Below are positions 4,328-5,284 of a stretch of 5,284 bases of DNA, in pieces. The position numbers and the translations under genes were made by a program. Within the stretch, counting starts at the first letter, position 1. The number at the start of each line of letters is the position of its first letter. The stretch covers positions 1 to 5,284 of the forward strand of contig DPVV01000199.1 of the NCBI GenBank assembly GCA_003526525.1, read 5' to 3'. The notes beneath the pieces are model-generated. The model was given only the letters and a program-made list of their open reading frames with translations. It was not told where the DNA came from and made no database searches. Origin of the DNA: Lachnoclostridium phytofermentans. Lineage in GTDB: Bacteria > Bacillota > Clostridia > Lachnospirales > Lachnospiraceae.

Positions 4328-5284
4328 ATCGTATTTCTATGTTGCGTTTCTTTAGACGTCCCGTAATAAGCATATCTGACAGATAAGCAATCACTGCTAC
4401 GAAAGGAACTCCTAAAAACATTCCAATTACGCCACCGTAAGCGCCTCCGACTGTGATACCAAAAATAACCCATAAAGGAGTTAGTCCAGTTGAATCACCA
4501 AGAATCTTAGGCCCTAAAATCCAGCCATCAAACTGCTGTAGGGCAAGTATCATAATGGCAAAAACTAACGCTTGAATCGGACTCATAAATAAATAAAGAA
4601 GTATTCCTGGTACCGCACCGATAAATGGTCCAAAGTAAGGAATCATATTCGTAACTCCTACAATTACACTGATTAAGATTGCATATGGTAACTTAAGGAT
4701 TGACATTAATATAAAACAAAGAATACCAATAATGGTGGAATCAATTGTTTTTCCAACAATAAATCCGGTAAAGATTGATCCACATTCTCTTGTTACATCA
4801 AGGAAGGTATCTGCTTTCTTTTTCGGAACAAATGCATAAATTACACGTGCCGAATTTTTTGATAACATCCTTTTATCATAAATCATATAAATAGAGATCG
4901 CAATGGATAATAAAATATTAATCGCTGTCTTCGCAATTGATATAGAGGCATTTAATATCTTTGGAAATACATTTTTAACGAAGTCTGTTCCAAAAGAAAT
5001 CAACTGAGGAAAAGATTGTTCAATTTTATTTTGTATATATTCCGTATCAAGAATTGGAACCTTTTCACCAAAATCATTTAGCCAGGCTTCACCCTTCTTA
5101 TATAACGTATCGCTATTTAGAATTAATTCCGTTATGCTGTTTGTAACCTGCGGTATAAAATAAGTAAAGCATACTACTAATACTGCAATAATTATAATAT
5201 AAGTGGTCGCAATACCTAGAGCCAAGCAAACTTTTGGTTTCTTTATATTTAGCGTTTTACCGTAAAATTTATCAGCCAACGCTT
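4326..5284 (-). CDS. AI-2E family transporter (DUF20/YtvI-like membrane protein), N-terminus outside the window
   Basis: The minus-strand frame is open to the right edge. At least 318 codons are visible, and the family usually has 350-400, so an N-terminal portion with one or two membrane segments is probably missing. A TTG at 5279-5277 could be read as a start, but no ribosome binding site can be judged and the frame continues upstream. I treat it as an internal Leu and number from it. Hydrophobic segments lie near 17-42, 112-134, 169-195, 199-232, 237-250 and 269-300, with a soluble stretch at about 44-110 as is typical. Family signatures are the GKTIDSTIIG stretch (176-185), NMIPYFGPFIG (211-221) and the LGPKILGDSTGLTPLWV region (255-271), followed by a Gly-rich segment ending GVPFVAVI. 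Members are reported variously as autoinducer-2 exporters and Na+/H+ antiporters; the specific substrate cannot be told from sequence. It is convergent with trxA and shares its terminator. Confidence 0.9.
   Translation of the reverse strand, partial: ALADKFYGKTLNIKKPKVCLALGIATTYIIIIAVLVVCFTYFIPQVTNSITELILNSDTLYKKGEAWLNDFGEKVPILDTEYIQNKIEQSFPQLISFGTDFVKNVFPKILNASISIAKTAINILLSIAISIYMIYDKRMLSKNSARVIYAFVPKKKADTFLDVTRECGSIFTGFIVGKTIDSTIIGILCFILMSILKLPYAILISVIVGVTNMIPYFGPFIGAVPGILLYLFMSPIQALVFAIMILALQQFDGWILGPKILGDSTGLTPLWVIFGITVGGAYGGVIGMFLGVPFVAVIAYLSDMLITGRLKKRNIEIR

Noticed and set aside
5277..5279. TTG as the real start of the AI-2E-family protein
   Set aside because: The frame stays open to the window edge, and the protein would lack the N-terminal membrane segment(s) usual for the family, so truncation by the window is the simpler reading.

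Overview
The window reads as chromosomal sequence from a low-GC Gram-positive bacterium. It has AT-rich codon use, strong GGAGG-type ribosome binding sites and sigma-A promoters with good TATAAT boxes. The gene order and protein style point to Clostridia, most likely Lachnospiraceae (Lachnoclostridium-like); this placement is inferred from protein character, not from a marker gene. No phage, plasmid, IS or CRISPR signature is visible.

Layout. Positions 1-2495 carry a leftward (minus-strand) cluster. In transcription order it is an Orn/Lys/Arg decarboxylase-family PLP enzyme (2495-975), a divergent guanylate-kinase-family protein overlapping it by 8 nt (982-392), then a 286-bp gap and the first 35 codons of a YaaR/DUF327-like gene that leaves the window at position 1. 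This resembles the Bacillus yaaO-tmk-yaaQ-yaaR-holB block, with a guanylate-kinase-like gene where Bacillus has tmk. The 286-bp gap holds two minus-strand extended -10 boxes, a hairpin, an inverted repeat that makes facing -10 boxes, and a 28-bp tandem duplication.

Positions 2496-2848 are a divergent intergenic region. A minus-strand promoter (2700-2728) and a plus-strand promoter (2772-2800) face away from each other. The decarboxylase message would start with a leader of about 200 nt. This leader contains a 5' hairpin, a compact three-way-junction fold with a perfect 9-bp closing stem, a further stem-loop, and segments that can pair alternatively with the TTG start region. It matches no riboswitch class I recognise and is the most interesting item in the window.

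Positions 2849-4281 run rightward: trmB (tRNA m7G46 methyltransferase), a small unrecognised protein ending in 7-residue Asn-Lys-Pro-rich repeats, and trxA (thioredoxin; start placed at 3970). A perfect 20-bp hairpin flanked by A and T tracts (4281-4327) ends trxA and, read on the other strand, also ends the convergent AI-2E-family membrane protein (minus strand, 4326 to the window edge, N-terminus missing). The hairpin overlaps both stop codons.

Most genes here are housekeeping: nucleotide and amino-acid metabolism, tRNA modification, redox and membrane transport. The unusual material is the structured decarboxylase leader, the repeat-tailed small protein and the altered nucleotide kinase.
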